17,486 bases of DNA, taken from contig JBFMHD010000029.1 of assembly GCA_040752395.1 (NCBI GenBank), forward strand, positions 1 to 17,486, read 5' to 3'. The position numbers were made by a program, and so were the translations under genes. Below, piece by piece: positions 1 to 7,277 of this stretch; position 1 is the first letter of the stretch, and the number at the start of each line of letters is the position of its first letter. The notes beneath the pieces were generated by a model. That model worked only from the letters and a program-made list of their open reading frames with translations. It had not been told where the DNA came from and did no database searches. The DNA is from JBFMHD01 sp040752395 [NCBI: Candidatus Hydrogenedentota bacterium]. Lineage in GTDB: Bacteria; JBFMHD01.

Positions 1-5
1 AACAG

Positions 6-138
6 GACTCAAGACTCAAGACTCAAGACTTTTCAGCAGGCTCTGGGCTTTTGGCTCCAGCCGGCTGTAGTCCGTAGCCTGTAGCCCGTCCTGACACCTC
101 TCACTTCTTCCGTTATCTTGCTTCTTGCTTCTTGCTTC
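6..138. repeat. Three period-7 tandem repeat tracts
   Basis: Three unrelated short tandem arrays share a 7-base period. GACTCAA is repeated about 3.6 times at 6-30, GTAGYCY three times at 67-87, and TTGCTTC three times at 118-138. No ORF of note covers them. They lie directly upstream of the macro-domain gene. Heptameric intergenic repeats of this kind are known from some cyanobacteria (STRR sequences) and other large or unusual genomes. Their role here is unknown. Confidence 0.8.
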
Positions 139-188
139 TACTTGATATTATTATAGTTACAATGTTTTTCAAAGGAGGTATCTACTCG

Positions 189-725
189 ATGAAGAAAACG
201 ATATCAGGTATTACGATTGAGTGTATTAAAGGGAATATAGCTTCTCAGACAGATATTACTGCGATTGTAAATGCAGCAAATGCCAGGCTCAGGATGGGTG
301 GCGGAGTAGCTGGTGCAATCCACCAAGCTGCTGGTCCCGGGCTTGAAGAGGAATGTCGGCCTTTAGCACCTATTAAACCCGGGGAGGCTGTTATTACTGG
401 TGGACATAAACTTCCAAATCGATTTGTCATTCACTGTTTAGGACCTGTTTACGGTGTAGATAAACCAGAAGATAAAATTTTAGAAAATTGCTATCAGAAC
501 TCGATAAAACTCGCTGAACAATACAAAATAGATTCAATCGCCTTTCCTGCCATTTCTACAGGTGCATTTGGTTACCCTGTTGAAAAAGCAGCAGAGGTTG
601 CATTTAGAGCAATTATAGAGATTGTGCCCAATCTTCAATATGTCAAAAAGATTCGATTTGTGCTTTACGGTGACAAAGATTTAGAGATCCATGAAAAAAC
701 ATTGTCTCATCTTTCAAGGATATAG
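189..725 (+). CDS. Macro-domain protein, probable O-acetyl-ADP-ribose deacetylase
   Basis: A single macro domain fills this 178-residue protein. Visible family motifs are NAAN (residues 28-31), the glycine-rich loop GGGVAGAIHQAAG (37-49) and ISTGAFGYP (122-130), which together bind ADP-ribose. Members of the YmdB/MacroD class remove O-acetyl groups or mono-ADP-ribose from substrates in the cytoplasm, and the intact NAAN and GGGVAGAIH loops suggest an active hydrolase. The frame stays open back to 132, but the ATG at 189 is chosen because AAAGGAGG (171-178) is a strong ribosome binding site about ten bases upstream. The gene stands alone, tail-to-tail with the next one. The exact substrate cannot be read from sequence. 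Confidence 0.93.
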   Translation: MKKTISGITIECIKGNIASQTDITAIVNAANARLRMGGGVAGAIHQAAGPGLEEECRPLAPIKPGEAVITGGHKLPNRFVIHCLGPVYGVDKPEDKILENCYQNSIKLAEQYKIDSIAFPAISTGAFGYPVEKAAEVAFRAIIEIVPNLQYVKKIRFVLYGDKDLEIHEKTLSHLSRI

Positions 726-755
726 TACAAAATGCAACTACACTTAACACAAATT

Positions 756-774
756 TTCTAATCAATCATTAGAA
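756..774. terminator. Possible hairpin between convergent genes
   Basis: A perfect 7-bp inverted repeat (TTCTAAT, 5-base loop, ATTAGAA) lies between the ends of the macro-domain gene and the convergent small membrane protein gene. No long T tract follows on either strand, so terminator function is only suggested by position. Confidence 0.35.
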
Positions 775-782
775 GCATAATG

Positions 783-1091
783 TTAATTCACTTTTTGGCG
801 TTTATACAGGTTGACAGTGATGCGTAACAAAAATTTTTGCTGTTCTTCCAGCTTATTTACAAGCCCTAATAACAGATGCAGGTCTTTTTTAACGGAATCA
901 AAATCAGTATTAACTGTTGAGATACGTTTAATTTCTCTTTCTGTCTCAAGCATCAGCTTTTTCTTTTCAGTGTAATACCATATAAGAAGGCTGCTGAAAA
1001 AAAATGATAAAAATAGCGCTGTATATCCTGAGATATTTATATCTATAGATTTTAAAAAAGAAACAGCCCATAAATATAGATTGTTAATCAT
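783..1091 (-). CDS. Small membrane protein with one TM segment and coiled coil
   Basis: This 102-residue protein is not recognised as a named family. A hydrophobic stretch at about residues 22-41 is rich in Leu, Phe and Ser and looks like one transmembrane helix. It is followed by a charged, Lys/Glu-rich region (about 42-85) with heptad-like Leu spacing that probably forms a coiled coil. The predicted layout is a short N-terminal part, one membrane anchor and a helical soluble tail. The ribosome binding site is weak (AGAG upstream of the ATG). The gene is convergent with the macro-domain gene and divergent from the primase-like gene. Small anchors of this type often act as partner or scaffold subunits, but nothing here assigns a role. 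Confidence 0.6.
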   Translation of the reverse strand: MINNLYLWAVSFLKSIDINISGYTALFLSFFFSSLLIWYYTEKKKLMLETEREIKRISTVNTDFDSVKKDLHLLLGLVNKLEEQQKFLLRITVNLYKRQKVN

Positions 1092-1313
1092 AATTAAATC
1101 TCTTTAATTATTGTAGAGGAAAAACGTTGTTAAATCAATAGTATTTATGGGCTAACCATATAGGATAAAAGACCTATCCCGCACCTTCGAACACCAAACA
1201 CATAACTTAAGAATTTCAACAAAGACCGGGAAGAAACAAGAGAAAAATAATATTTCTTGAATATAATTAGAAAAATTGATTAGCTTGTATAAAATTTTTA
1301 TCTTAGAAAGAGT

Positions 1314-2624
1314 ATGACTGAGCAAGAATATTATTATGCGGTTTATCCAAAAATAAAAAATTGCTTTACGTATGCATATTACGTTTTAGGTGCTGGAGCT
1401 GAACTGATTAGATTGGGATGGAATCCGAATGGTTTACTTGTAACTGTTGAGCCTAAAGAGAATCTGTATAGATTGATATCTGAGCACGGTCTGCAGGTTT
1501 TTATTCCTGTTATAGGGATTAACTCAGATACAGTACTCGCACCATTTGATTTTGAGATTTCGCTTACTTCAGAAAATTATAAATTATATGAAGATAAAGA
1601 GTATCAGAAACATTTTTATAAAAAAATATTTGTTTTAATAAAGTATCTTGAAAAAATGTTCAATGAGAGAGGGATACATTATTTACTTGATTTGACACCA
1701 TCAGGTGGACATATTCTTTTCCATGTTAAACGAGGAACAAAAGTTTTTAATGAATTAAAAGAAATAGGCTTTTTAGAAGAGGACTTAAAAAAAGCGTATG
1801 CTCATAAAAGCGATATTGATTATCAGAGAAAATACGGGGTTAGTGAGGATGCAGGATTTGTATTTTCCGGCTTGGGTAGATTATCTGAATATATAGGATT
1901 AAAGGCCAAAAAAGAATTAAAAGAGTACGATGGTTATCCTATAACGATCTGTGATTCTCTTGATAAATCCATTAATTATGATAATTCCTGGGCAGGTGAT
2001 TCTGCTTATAAAAGAATAATGAGATCACCATTCAGTTTGCATAAGAAAAATACGCAGAAATACGGTAAATACTGGCAGAATTCGCTGGTTGATATATTAC
2101 AGACAGTAAGAAGTGAGAATGAGAATATTACCATTGATAATATGGAGTATCTTATAGATTGTATGTGGGATTTAAATTTAGCTTCTATTCACTCAGAACA
2201 ATTTAGCGGTAATATACCAGTCGCTAATGACAGTCTCTGCTCATTAATAGATGATTATAAAAAATCGGAATTATATGAGTTTCATAAAGAATTTGATTCT
2301 TCTTTATCTTTTTCTAAAGGAGAAATATTAAAAAAGGCTTTAACAGATAACAGGCTGAATAATGATACAAAAAATATATTACACTACCCTGACCCTGCAT
2401 TATTACAGCCGATGTGGTTAAAATCTCTTATTCACGATTTAGTTATAGAAAATGGTTATTCTCCCAGAGAAGCAGCCTGTCTTATTCGCGATTTTTATCA
2501 AAACAACCAGTATCACTGGGCTGGAACAGACTGGTTAAAATATCCTTCAGAAACACGGGCGAACTTCTGGGCACGTACCTATACCGCTGTTCTATTATTA
2601 GAAAATGGTAAGATAAGAGTTTAA
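1314..2624 (+). CDS. Archaeo-eukaryotic-type (AEP) primase-like protein
   Basis: Three signature regions of the archaeo-eukaryotic primase superfamily can be read in order. FDFE at residues 78-81 fits the metal-binding DxE of motif I. TPSGGHILFHV at 128-138 fits motif II (SGG...H; one residue longer than the usual GGxGxH). RIMRSPFSLHKKN at 234-246, after Asp229, resembles the RLIRLPGSLHxKTG stretch around motif III. The roughly 190-residue C-terminal part is helical, with conserved-looking Trp and Arg residues (WLKYPSETRANFWART) and no cysteine cluster. AEP enzymes make RNA or DNA primers or extend DNA. No helicase, phage or CRISPR gene is adjacent, so the role is open: repair, plasmid or phage relic, or defence. 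Assignment is by motif only. Confidence 0.65.
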   Translation: MTEQEYYYAVYPKIKNCFTYAYYVLGAGAELIRLGWNPNGLLVTVEPKENLYRLISEHGLQVFIPVIGINSDTVLAPFDFEISLTSENYKLYEDKEYQKHFYKKIFVLIKYLEKMFNERGIHYLLDLTPSGGHILFHVKRGTKVFNELKEIGFLEEDLKKAYAHKSDIDYQRKYGVSEDAGFVFSGLGRLSEYIGLKAKKELKEYDGYPITICDSLDKSINYDNSWAGDSAYKRIMRSPFSLHKKNTQKYGKYWQNSLVDILQTVRSENENITIDNMEYLIDCMWDLNLASIHSEQFSGNIPVANDSLCSLIDDYKKSELYEFHKEFDSSLSFSKGEILKKALTDNRLNNDTKNILHYPDPALLQPMWLKSLIHDLVIENGYSPREAACLIRDFYQNNQYHWAGTDWLKYPSETRANFWARTYTAVLLLENGKIRV

Positions 2625-2637
2625 ATTTACTCCATAA

Positions 2638-2681
2638 TAAGATACAAATATTAAATGAAGGAAAAGACGAGGAATTTTATT
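2638..2681 (+). repeat. Duplicated leader segment, copy A
   Basis: Bases 2638-2660 are identical to 4864-4886 (23 bases), and similarity continues for about 20 more bases through a GAGG ribosome-binding-like stretch. Copy B is the leader of the GT9 gene. Copy A sits about 80-120 bases before the alkaline-phosphatase-superfamily gene, and its position matching the GT9 ATG is ATT. It could be a decayed gene start or a shared leader. Confidence 0.8.
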
Positions 2682-2758
2682 GAAAAATTATCTTGCTGAA
2701 ACTTTCGGGTGGCTGTATACTTTGTTCTGAATTAAGCATTGAAGTAACTTGAGGAATT

Positions 2759-3895
2759 ATGTCGATTTTTGAGTTGTTTAAAAGCAGTAAAAAGAAAAAT
2801 CTTATATTTATTGTAATTGATAATTTTAGAAATGATTGGTTATCAAAGTATCAAATTTTCAGTAAATTAGAAGAGATGGGAACATTTTTTAATGAGATGA
2901 TTACTTATGCCCCCTATACAATAGCTTCTATGCATGCCTATCTGAGCGGTATATATGGTAATCATAATGGGGTTGATGGTTATTACAAATTAGAAAAGTT
3001 TGACAAAGAGAACATATATACGCTTGCACAGTACCTAAAGGATAATGGTTATACAACAGTAGCTGATTCCTTTAATAAGGTAGTGTTCCCTTGTTATGGG
3101 TTTGACGAACTTATGTTTTACGACGAAACAACAGAGAATTTTCTTGTTAGACACCCTCAAATTCTAAATGGGCTTGTAAAAAAAGGTAAGCCCTTCTTTG
3201 CATATCTTCATTATCCAACAATTCATAGAGACATAGTTAAGTATGTTATAAAATGTTTTGATGATTTTGATGAAAGATATTTTTATAAGTTCGGAGAAAA
3301 TGCAAAAAGATATGATAGTTTTACCGCCCAGGCTGTTGAGTATCTTGAAAAAATGGTTTCATACATTAATGAGACTGAACTTTTTAATAATTCGCTTGTT
3401 ATAGTAATGACTGACCATGGTTGTAGTATAGGTGAGCGTCCAGGCGAGAAAGTGTATGGTATCTTCACTTATGAATACTCGATAAAAGTCTGGGCTTATT
3501 TTATTGCACCCTGGCTTGTAAAAAAGAATAACAGAATAACAAGCGTTGTACGTACAGTCGATGTTATGCCCACGATTCTTGATATTTTAAAAATAAAATC
3601 AAAGAAAAAATATATGAAATGGGATGGCTCGTCGCTTATGCCAGCTTTATTGGGTAATGATATTCCAGACCGCATTGCTTTCTGCGAAACAGGCGGTGTC
3701 GATGGCCCGCATCCATCGCCTTTTGAAGCTAATGTAAAATGTATAAGAACAAAAGAGTGGAAATTGATTTATAATTTAACAACCAAAAAGAAAGAATTAT
3801 ATAATATTATTAAAGACCCGGCAGAAAAGAACAATCTTATAGGAATTGAACTTGAAAAAGAAAAAGAGCTATGGGAAAAACTGGTTAAGATTTAA
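2759..3895 (+). CDS. Alkaline phosphatase/sulfatase-superfamily hydrolase
   Basis: The 378-residue protein has the alkaline phosphatase superfamily fold signature. IVIDNFRND (Asp21) gives the first metal ligand, APYTIASMHAYLSG (51-64) is the nucleophile helix, HYPTIH gives His151 and His156, and MTDHG gives Asp219 and His220. In true sulfatases the nucleophile region reads C/S-x-P-x-R. Here Thr54 takes the Cys position and Arg is absent, so a formylglycine sulfatase is unlikely. A phosphatase, phosphodiesterase or phosphotransferase with Thr nucleophile is more likely. No signal peptide or TM segment is seen, implying a cytoplasmic enzyme. The ATG is preceded by TGAGGAA. Envelope-glycan neighbours (methyltransferase, GT9) suggest a role in surface polymer or lipid modification. 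The substrate is unknown. Confidence 0.8.
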   Translation: MSIFELFKSSKKKNLIFIVIDNFRNDWLSKYQIFSKLEEMGTFFNEMITYAPYTIASMHAYLSGIYGNHNGVDGYYKLEKFDKENIYTLAQYLKDNGYTTVADSFNKVVFPCYGFDELMFYDETTENFLVRHPQILNGLVKKGKPFFAYLHYPTIHRDIVKYVIKCFDDFDERYFYKFGENAKRYDSFTAQAVEYLEKMVSYINETELFNNSLVIVMTDHGCSIGERPGEKVYGIFTYEYSIKVWAYFIAPWLVKKNNRITSVVRTVDVMPTILDILKIKSKKKYMKWDGSSLMPALLGNDIPDRIAFCETGGVDGPHPSPFEANVKCIRTKEWKLIYNLTTKKKELYNIIKDPAEKNNLIGIELEKEKELWEKLVKI

Positions 3896-4025
3896 TTATG
3901 AAAAATCAAATACACTATGATTTTGGGTCATCTTAGTGTTACTTTAACCAGAGTTATTAGAGATTATGTTGTTGACTACTATAAATGGAGGAGCGGTTTT
4001 TATTATTGATGGTAAGGAATAAAAA

Positions 4026-4772
4026 ATGAGTAAAAAGATTGATTATAATGGTTCTTTCTGGAAATTGAGGTCTCACCATTACAATGAGCTTGAATGGGTA
4101 AATCATCGTCTCTATTTAGACGCTTTTATTGAAGCTGGAAATTTTAAAAGAAGTGATATTGTATTAGATGTAGGTACTGGTACAGGAATTATTGCTCGTG
4201 CAATTGCTCCTTTTGTAAAACAGGTTATCGGACTGGATAAATCTCAGGACATGCTGGAACATTGTAACTGGCAGGGGAATATGTATTTTATCAAGAGAAA
4301 TATTTTGGATCCTATATTTACGGATGAAGTTTTTGATAAGATAACCTGCAGGCAGGTATTTCATCATATATTAAAACACAGACAGAAGGCTATGGATATA
4401 TGTTATAGAATGTTGAAAAAAGGGGGAATGATGATATTTTCCGATGGCGTCCCCCCAACAAAAAGAGTAAAAAAAGACTATATAGAGATTTTTCGTCTAA
4501 AAGAAAAGAGAGTCACATTTTATGAAGAAGATTTAGTTGATTTGATAAGAAAAAGCGGATTTAAAAATATTAATCTTAAAATTATTTATCTAAAAAAGAT
4601 GAGCGTAAGGAATTGGCTTATTAATAGCGGACTTCCTGAAATTATTCAAAAGAAAATATATCTGCTTCATAAAAATGCAGCTGATTATTTTAAAAATGAC
4701 TATAATATGGTTGAGATAAAGAATGATTGTCTGATAGATATGAAAATGGCGATACTTACTGGTATAAAGTAA
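4026..4772 (+). CDS. Class I SAM-dependent methyltransferase
   Basis: Motif I VLDVGTGTG (residues 46-54) and the acidic end of the next strand (Asp71 in IGLDKS) mark the SAM-binding Rossmann fold of UbiE/MenG-like class I methyltransferases. FDKITCRQVFHH and the LKKGGMMIFSD stretch match the later strands. The N-terminal 43 residues and the Lys-rich C-terminal 100 residues probably shape the acceptor site. TAAGGA lies a few bases before the ATG. The gene sits between the phosphatase-like and GT9 genes in the same direction, which suggests small-molecule, lipid or sugar methylation, but the acceptor cannot be named. Confidence 0.85.
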   Translation: MSKKIDYNGSFWKLRSHHYNELEWVNHRLYLDAFIEAGNFKRSDIVLDVGTGTGIIARAIAPFVKQVIGLDKSQDMLEHCNWQGNMYFIKRNILDPIFTDEVFDKITCRQVFHHILKHRQKAMDICYRMLKKGGMMIFSDGVPPTKRVKKDYIEIFRLKEKRVTFYEEDLVDLIRKSGFKNINLKIIYLKKMSVRNWLINSGLPEIIQKKIYLLHKNAADYFKNDYNMVEIKNDCLIDMKMAILTGIK

Positions 4773-4791
4773 AGAAGACCAGACTTTTACC

Positions 4792-4817
4792 CTCACACCT
4801 ATAGATAGCTGTGTGAG
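4792..4817 (+). terminator. Possible terminator after methyltransferase gene
   Basis: CTCACAC and GTGTGAG form a perfect 7-bp stem around a 12-base loop, 20 bases after the methyltransferase stop. An AT-rich stretch with interrupted T runs follows. It is plausible as a weak intrinsic terminator separating this gene from the GT9 gene. Confidence 0.45.
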
Positions 4818-4863
4818 ATTTATTTATACTTTTTATCTTTTAATCATCTCATTTCTTGATAAT

Positions 4864-4906
4864 TAAGATACAAATATTAAATGAAGAAAAACGCGAGGGA
4901 TTTTAT
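4864..4906 (+). repeat. Duplicated leader segment, copy B (GT9 leader)
   Basis: The first 23 bases match copy A at 2638-2660 exactly. The rest, including GCGAGGGA just before the GT9 ATG at 4905, is similar. Differences between the two copies do not favour third codon positions, so the segment looks like untranslated leader rather than coding sequence. This supports a GT9 start at 4905 rather than the upstream ATG at 4881. Confidence 0.75.
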
Positions 4907-5978
4907 GGTTGAGTATAAAACAGAGTGTATTCATTTTACAGGCGAGAAACCTTGCGTCTATGATATACATTGTAAAGAATGTTTAAAATTCAGTCCACGT
5001 GGCAAAAAAATATTAGTGATCGCTACCCACACTCTTAAAGAATTAATGCCAGTAACCTCAATTTTCGAAGGACTCACAGCACAGTACGATAAATCTTATA
5101 TCACACTACTTATAGATAATGAAAATTTATGGGTTTTTGAAGAAAATAAAATGATTAATGAGATTATAATTTATGAACCAGTAAATATATTCTTTCTTCT
5201 GACAAGAAAATTCGATATACTTATTAACCTCGATACCACCTATAAAGGAACTTCTTTAACTTCCCTAATTAATGCTGAAGAAAAATTAGGGATTGGAATA
5301 TCTAAGGAAGGTAATATCATTCCTTTGAATGAGAGAGCCGATCCCTGGTTTCAAACAAAGATAATAAGTTCTAAACGTAGAGAAAATGTTAAAAGTATTC
5401 CAAATCTTTTATATGATTCTATCAGATTATCATATAGAAATCAGGAGTATTATTTACCATTTGATGAATCTTTTCGAAAACAGGGAATCGAATATTTAAA
5501 ATCAAAAGGGATATTCTTAAAAAAACCTGCGGTATGTTTAAGCGCTTTAGGCTCAACCGGTGAATTACCTTTAATGCTACTCCCTCAACACATAGATATT
5601 CTATTCGACCTACTTACGAAAGAGGGCTTGTTTACTATTGTTTTATGCGAGCAAAAAAGGGTTGATGATAGAAATTATATTTTAAGCTCTTCAGTTGATA
5701 ATAAAACCAGGGCAGCTATTATAAGCTGTTTTGATATTATGGTAAGCGGTGATACACTGGATTTACACCTGGCTATAGCTTTAAAACTGAAAACCATAGG
5801 GATTTTTGGACCAACTTTACATCAGGAGGTATCATTATTTGGTAGAGGAACAAAAGTAGTATCAGATAAAACCTGCGCCCCCTGTCTAAAAGATAAATGT
5901 ATTTATCCAGAAGACAATTGTATGAAAAAGATTAATGTCAATGGTTTAATAAAAGTTGTTCAAAAGTTGATTGGTTGA
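4905..5978 (+). CDS. GT9 (heptosyltransferase-like) glycosyltransferase with cysteine clusters
   Basis: The protein resembles glycosyltransferase family 9 (ADP-heptose:LPS heptosyltransferase type). It has an N-terminal Rossmann-like half beginning KKILVIATH and a C-terminal nucleotide-sugar half with VSGDTLDLHLAIALKLKTIGIFGPT. Counted from 4905, a cysteine cluster at the start (Cys8, 17, 23, 26) and another near the end (TCAPCLKDKC...NC) may bind metal; both are seen in some GT9 proteins of uncultivated bacteria. The start at 4905 has GAGGGA four bases upstream; the frame also opens at ATG 4881, adding eight residues. It probably adds a sugar to an envelope glycolipid on the cytoplasmic face of the inner membrane. 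The next gene begins 10 bases after the stop, so the two are likely cotranscribed. Confidence 0.82.
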   Translation: MVEYKTECIHFTGEKPCVYDIHCKECLKFSPRGKKILVIATHTLKELMPVTSIFEGLTAQYDKSYITLLIDNENLWVFEENKMINEIIIYEPVNIFFLLTRKFDILINLDTTYKGTSLTSLINAEEKLGIGISKEGNIIPLNERADPWFQTKIISSKRRENVKSIPNLLYDSIRLSYRNQEYYLPFDESFRKQGIEYLKSKGIFLKKPAVCLSALGSTGELPLMLLPQHIDILFDLLTKEGLFTIVLCEQKRVDDRNYILSSSVDNKTRAAIISCFDIMVSGDTLDLHLAIALKLKTIGIFGPTLHQEVSLFGRGTKVVSDKTCAPCLKDKCIYPEDNCMKKINVNGLIKVVQKLIG

Positions 5979-5988
5979 AGGTGCTTAA

Positions 5989-6729
5989 ATGACCCCACTT
6001 GAACACGGACTTATTGGTATTTCGTTAGCCAGTGTTACTGAAAATTTATTTGATACAAAAAAACTGGGTGTTTCAAAGAAATCGATCTACTGGTATTTTG
6101 TTTTATCAAGTATGGCTCCTGACATAGACTCGATTTCAGCTTTGAAACAAGGTTATTATAATAACTTAATAAATAATATCTTCTTATCTCACAGAGGTAT
6201 AACCCACTCTATTTTTGGTGTAATAATATTATCACTTTTGTTTATAATGTTTAAATACCTCAAAGATAAAAAATCAATAAAAACCATCTTTAGCATAACT
6301 TTTATTTGTGGTATAATACATCTACTTTGTGATTTGCCGAACCCATCTCATTTCTGGAATGGTATACCTGTTTTTTTCCCTATGAGAGTCAATGGAGAGT
6401 GGTACCGTATTGGTGGCTGGAATAAAATTGGGTGGTATGATTACTTTATAATGTATATACTATTCGGAGTTGTTTTTATTGATTTATTTTTTAAAAGATT
6501 TTTATTAAAAGATAATACCAGAAGAATTCTAATTTTGTCTTTGCACTTTTTATCTTATGTAGTAATTATTATTCATATAATTAACTCGAGGTACAATGCT
6601 GAGGCTGATTTTTATACTGCCGAAGAGACCTGGCTCGCTTATCAATACGACATTTTACCCGACTTCCTGGTAGATTTTGCTGAGTCTATTAAATATCAGA
6701 TAATAAAATTAATCCTTTTTTTAAGATGA
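5989..6729 (+). CDS. YdjM-like membrane-bound metal-dependent hydrolase (DUF457)
   Basis: The family's conserved polar pattern is clear: His6 at the N terminus, APDID (Asp45, Asp47), SHRGITHS (His68, His73) and IIHLLCDLPNP further on. These residues would bind metal at the membrane face. Several hydrophobic stretches (about 73-90, 98-113, 149-165 and 180-197) are likely TM helices. Members of the YdjM/LexA-regulated group are described as inner-membrane metal-dependent hydrolases, with poorly known substrates. The stop overlaps the next start as ATGA (6726-6729), so translation is coupled to the HEAGH protein, and the GT9 gene is only 10 bases upstream. The three probably form one operon. Confidence 0.85.
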   Translation: MTPLEHGLIGISLASVTENLFDTKKLGVSKKSIYWYFVLSSMAPDIDSISALKQGYYNNLINNIFLSHRGITHSIFGVIILSLLFIMFKYLKDKKSIKTIFSITFICGIIHLLCDLPNPSHFWNGIPVFFPMRVNGEWYRIGGWNKIGWYDYFIMYILFGVVFIDLFFKRFLLKDNTRRILILSLHFLSYVVIIIHIINSRYNAEADFYTAEETWLAYQYDILPDFLVDFAESIKYQIIKLILFLR

Positions 6730-7277
6730 AAGATAAAATTAAAAAGATTATATTAATACTCTGCATGGGACCGTTATTCGGAACGATTATTCATGAAGCA
6801 GGTCATCTTTTAATGATAATGTTTACTGATGCAAATATAGGATCGATCACGATATCTGGTAAATTGCAGATTTATCCCGAGGTTACTATTAAAGAGAATA
6901 TGAAAGCAGGTTTTGAAATATATGTTTATTTCCCTGACACAATAACTAAAGGATTGGTTCAGGTTTCAGGTGCTTTTGCGACCTTATTAGTATCTATAAT
7001 TGGTTTTATTTTATATCTAAAAAAAAGAAGATTTATATATTTGATCTTCATATTCTATGTTTTAGATATCTTGACTTATATAACTCTGCCGTTAATTGGG
7101 TTGAGACGATGGCTATTATTCGGTCCCAAATTTTCAGAGGTTATCCAGGGGTTCTACCTGCTTTCCATAAACCCATTCTATTTATATTTATTTCTTGTGA
7201 TATATTTAATTATATCGGGAATATTTATATACAGGCTTAACATAAACAAAGATTCTAAGAAATATAATTCACTTTGA
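6726..7277 (+). CDS. Membrane zinc metalloprotease-like protein with HEAGH motif
   Basis: This 183-residue membrane protein carries HEAGH at residues 23-27, inside the first hydrophobic segment, matching the HExxH zinc site of M50/site-2-protease-type intramembrane proteases. A later VLDILTY stretch could supply the third ligand (the Asp of the LDG-like motif). At least four hydrophobic segments are visible. The length is shorter than most M50 proteases and no PDZ domain is present. The start overlaps the YdjM-like stop by four bases, implying coupled translation and perhaps a joint membrane function. The last 23 bases overlap the convergent moaDE-like gene. Protease activity is inferred from motif only. 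Confidence 0.7.
   Translation: MKDKIKKIILILCMGPLFGTIIHEAGHLLMIMFTDANIGSITISGKLQIYPEVTIKENMKAGFEIYVYFPDTITKGLVQVSGAFATLLVSIIGFILYLKKRRFIYLIFIFYVLDILTYITLPLIGLRRWLLFGPKFSEVIQGFYLLSINPFYLYLFLVIYLIISGIFIYRLNINKDSKKYNSL

Noticed and set aside
245-430. Minus-strand open frame inside the macro-domain gene
   Set aside because: It is antisense to a gene with complete family motifs and has no ribosome binding site or recognisable content.
1092-1313. Search for a tRNA or small RNA in the spacer before the primase-like gene
   Set aside because: No cloverleaf arms or strong hairpin were found; only a TATAAA box at 1288 without a well-spaced -35.
2414-2611. Second + strand frame inside the 3' end of the primase-like gene
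   Set aside because: It is a shifted reading of the same coding region; the primase frame has meaningful motifs and this one does not.
2655-2699. A 14-codon mini-ORF in leader copy A that resembles the first codons upstream of the GT9 start
   Set aside because: Differences between copies are not at third codon positions, so it looks like untranslated leader; kept only as a repeat.
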